Source of the DNA: Candida dubliniensis CD36
Lineage: Eukaryota; Ascomycota; Pichiomycetes; Serinales; Debaryomycetaceae
NCBI RefSeq assembly: GCF_000026945.1
Contig: NC_012861.1
Span: 1,984,001-2,048,000, forward strand
Direction: 5' to 3'
Length of the DNA: 64,000 nucleotides
Part shown: one piece after another, positions 61,600 through 64,000 of the stretch
Numbering within the stretch: position 1 is the stretch's first letter
How the letters are laid out: every line of letters starts with the position of its first letter
Position numbers and translations under genes: made by a program
The notes under the pieces: model-generated
Told to the model about the DNA's origin: nothing
Seen by the model: only the letters and a program-made list of their open reading frames with translations
Databases searched by the model: none

Positions 61600-62966
61600 A
61601 ATAACGGAAATAAATTAAACTTTAAATAATAACAAGACAGGTATAAATGTTGAATGATCGATTTACTTCTTTATTATTATTATTATTATGATAAAGTCTA
61701 ATTGAGAATATATATTCAAAAAAAAATTGTTATGAGACGACGAATAATAATAGTTGTTAAACTATATGGGAGGATTAATGGTGATACGAAATTGAGAATA
61801 AAATATGATCATTACAATTTGAGAATAAAGAGGTTTAGTGAAGATTTATATATATATATTGATATTAAGACATTATTAAAAGAAAAAGATGGGAATAGAA
61901 ATTGAATGAAACAGGTCAAAAAACAAATACAAATTCTTGTTTTGAGGTTTCTGAGTAAAAGTGGAAAAAGAAAAAGAAAAAGAAAAAGAAAAAGAAAAAT
62001 TTCAAATTTCAAATTTCAACTTTAGCCGCGTTTTTACTTATTTAGGTAAATAATTCCGTACCGGCCAACTACTATTACTACGATGCTATCTATTTTGGCG
62101 GTGAATTGACAGAAAATTGCCAATGGCGATAACATGCATATTTGAGCATAAGAATTCTGCATGTTGTACTCCTTTTGTTTACATTTTTTGTTTACATTTT
62201 GCTTACCTCCAAAATATCTTTCATCCCTTGCTCTGTCCTTTTTCTTCTTCATGATGATAAATGCCAGGCTGGCGTGACCTCAATTATTTTCCTCTCACCA
62301 CCACTTTTTTCTCCTTCTTCCTTCACCATTCGTTCATCAATCCATCAGTTTCCATCATAAATCAATCAAATAGTTACTGCTACTGGGATTACAGATACTT
62401 TAAGTCATGATATGTATGATTAATACCCTTGTTTTTGAAGAACTGTGCTTACTAACTAACTAATATAGATGAGTTATTGATTTTTGTTTGACCAGTAGGT
62501 GTCAAACTTTTGGAATTGCTATTTGGTGAGTTATAATAATTCAAGAATGGTGTACTTCTATTTGACAATTTCTGTCGGATGTTATTGCTCAAATTGCTTG
62601 ATGCTAAAGTGGGTTTTTATTTTGAGGATTGAATAGCGAGTGGCATGTTCATTATCCATGAAATCTTATTATTAGGGCTGTTGAGTGGATCATTTAACTT
62701 GAATTGGACAGGGGCTTAGGGCTATTAATTTGCATTTACTCGAAGTTATGGTATGATCTAAACTAGTTTTCCACTTCAACAATTACAGATAGATAAATTG
62801 TTAGTGTGATGTACATTTTCCAGCCAACTTGGATTTATGATTCAATATTAAGGGCACAAACGAGTTTTTATAAAGTATATACTTGTTTATAGAGGCTTTG
62901 TATTCAATGAGATGAGTTTAAGTTAATGATTTGATCATAATTAATGTGTCATATCACATAAAGTAG

Positions 62967-63858
62967 CCTAAGGTTTCTCACGGTCACAAGAACGCTGCTG
63001 TGGAATACGAGGAATACCACTGCAACCGTGGTGATTCCTATACTCAAACAAGTTTAAACCATCAACAAAATCAAAGTGAAGCTGCGAATGAAAACAATAT
63101 CAACAATGTATTTGCTGTGAAAAAAAGAAACAGAAAAGAATCCATAAAAATAAACTGTCCAGCAAAAATCATAGTTCAGCAGAAACATAAAGGGGAACAG
63201 TGGTTTGCTGATTGGATTTATCACCATAACCATGTTTTTTCAAATAGCTACTACCATAATAGTCGGCTAAGCAAAAAATTGGTTAATTCAATGTTGGATC
63301 CAATTTACAGAAGTTGCCAAAATGTGGCTCTGAAATTAAAACGAATTGTAGTTTTTGAAGACAAGCAGCGACAAAAGGCTATTCATGATCTGATAATAAA
63401 AGACTTGCAGCATATTTTATTCAATCCAGAAAATACTGAAAATGATATCCAAAGTTTTCTTAATAAATATGCATCTTTTGAAAGATTTATAACCTATTTT
63501 AATTGAGCTGCTCACTTCACTGCCACCTCCACAGCACAATACAACAGCTTTAGCAATTGACAATACAACAGCCTCAACAAGTCATAATACAACAGCTTCA
63601 ACAAGTCAGAATATGCTGAATATATCAAGAATAAGTGCAGATAACTTTGAGAAACTCGATGATATGGAGAACGGTCTCCCCCAACTACCCGAATTAATTG
63701 CTGATATTAAAAGACGAAAGCTATACGAAAAAAGCCAGTTCAATGATATTTATATAACGTACCTTGTACTTAAGAAAGATTTGAAACATTTATCTTCTGG
63801 CAAGAGAAACTTATCATATACTAACAAGTCAGAAAAACGAAGGAGATTAAATGAATGA
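62967..63858 (+). pseudogene. FAR1-finger MULE relative lacking the catalytic core
   Basis: The frame is open from after a TAG at 62964 with no early ATG. Residues near 63000-63245 form a FAR1/WRKY-GCM1-like finger (EYEEYHCNRGDSYTQ, INCPAKIIVQQKHKGEQWF, IYHHNHVFSNS), related to the finger of the 34.9-kb transposase. The frame closes at 63504-63506. A +1 frame, open from 63493, continues with tandem NTTASTSHNTTASTSQN and a basic C terminus (KRNLSYTNKSEKRRRLNE) to 63858. A single frameshift near 63490 would separate the two. No DDE core or SWIM finger is present. Either an internally deleted element or a decayed MULE-derived regulator. Confidence 0.6.
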
Positions 63859-64000
63859 ATTGTTCTTATTATTTTATATAAAGTTTGATTTTATATATAG
63901 TTGTTTGTATTATTGAGTATAAATTATTAAGACTTGAAGTGAGAAGCCGAAGAGATGGGGCCGAGTTCAATTCTCTAGTGCGAGGAAGTAGTACCACTTC
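63859..64000. other. Window end, no gene seen
   Basis: AT-rich sequence, then a more GC-rich tail with a GTTCAATTC word resembling a tRNA B box. No tRNA fold could be made, and the window stops. Confidence 0.4.

Larger units (their letters stand above)
60880..62966. other. Gene-free low-complexity region
   Basis: About 2.1 kb. Short tandem repeats occur at 61131-61167 (CCAATA units), 61564-61599 (GGGAGGAAAA units), 61668-61690 (TTA) and 61964-62019 (AAAAAG then TTTCAAA). A TACTAAC at 62451-62457 lies just before a TAG|ATG, but the frame closes at once. No gene is supported. Confidence 0.45.

Noticed and set aside
62451..62476. TACTAAC followed by TAG|ATG, suggesting an intron end and gene start
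   Set aside because: The frame after the ATG stops after three codons and no 5' splice site partner is convincing.
63940..64000. tRNA B-box-like GTTCAATTC at the window end
   Set aside because: No T-stem pairing, no acceptor stem and no A box upstream at the right distance.

Overview
The window looks like a nuclear chromosome segment of a CUG-clade yeast, closest to Candida albicans or a sister such as C. dubliniensis. The grounds are a 441-residue phosphomannose isomerase with the known zinc ligands in place, a Q/N-rich Sup35 with repeats of the GGYQQ/YNNR type, an Op4-like secreted protein, AT-rich compact intergenic DNA full of poly-A/T runs, and indirect evidence that CTG is read as serine. 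Species is inferred from memory of these families; no database search was run.

Layout. Positions 1-31.7 kb are a dense housekeeping block: mitochondrial carrier YIA6, ER thioredoxin EPS1, dynactin p25, PMI1, SGN1, NOP16, CFD1, BET1, an unrecognised coiled-coil/phospho-rich protein, YEA4, LSB5, SUP35, ARG82, SSO2, LEU4, an acidic coiled-coil protein, INP51 and IRC22. Many pairs converge with very short gaps (9-75 bp), and EPS1 and p25 overlap by 14 bp at their 3' ends. At 9.2-9.9 kb lies a decayed stretch that I read as a Ty3/gypsy integrase relic ending in a chromodomain.

Positions 31.7-42.9 kb are gene-poor and transposon-related. They hold one intact 1059-residue MULE-type transposase (FAR1/WRKY-GCM1 zinc finger, DDE core, SWIM finger) and, on the other strand, a 5'-truncated, stop- and frameshift-ridden relative. 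A third relative, keeping only the zinc finger and a C-terminal tail, sits at 63.0-63.9 kb.

Positions 43-61 kb are mixed: a mitochondrial-type protein, an Op4-like secreted protein, an M20-family carbamoylase/ureidopropionase, a very long upstream region with a probable 5'-leader intron in front of a glutamine-rich probable regulator, a complex I accessory subunit, kinetochore MTW1, a 2-oxoglutarate/iron oxygenase, and an NtaA/DszA-type flavin monooxygenase. Positions 61-63 kb are low-complexity and apparently non-coding.

Functional links visible here are membrane traffic (BET1, SSO2, LSB5, INP51), inositol phosphate metabolism (ARG82, INP51), cell-wall sugar supply (PMI1, YEA4), ER protein handling (EPS1, IRC22) and nitrogen/sulfur scavenging (carbamoylase, oxygenase, monooxygenase). 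None of these forms an operon; each gene has its own promoter.
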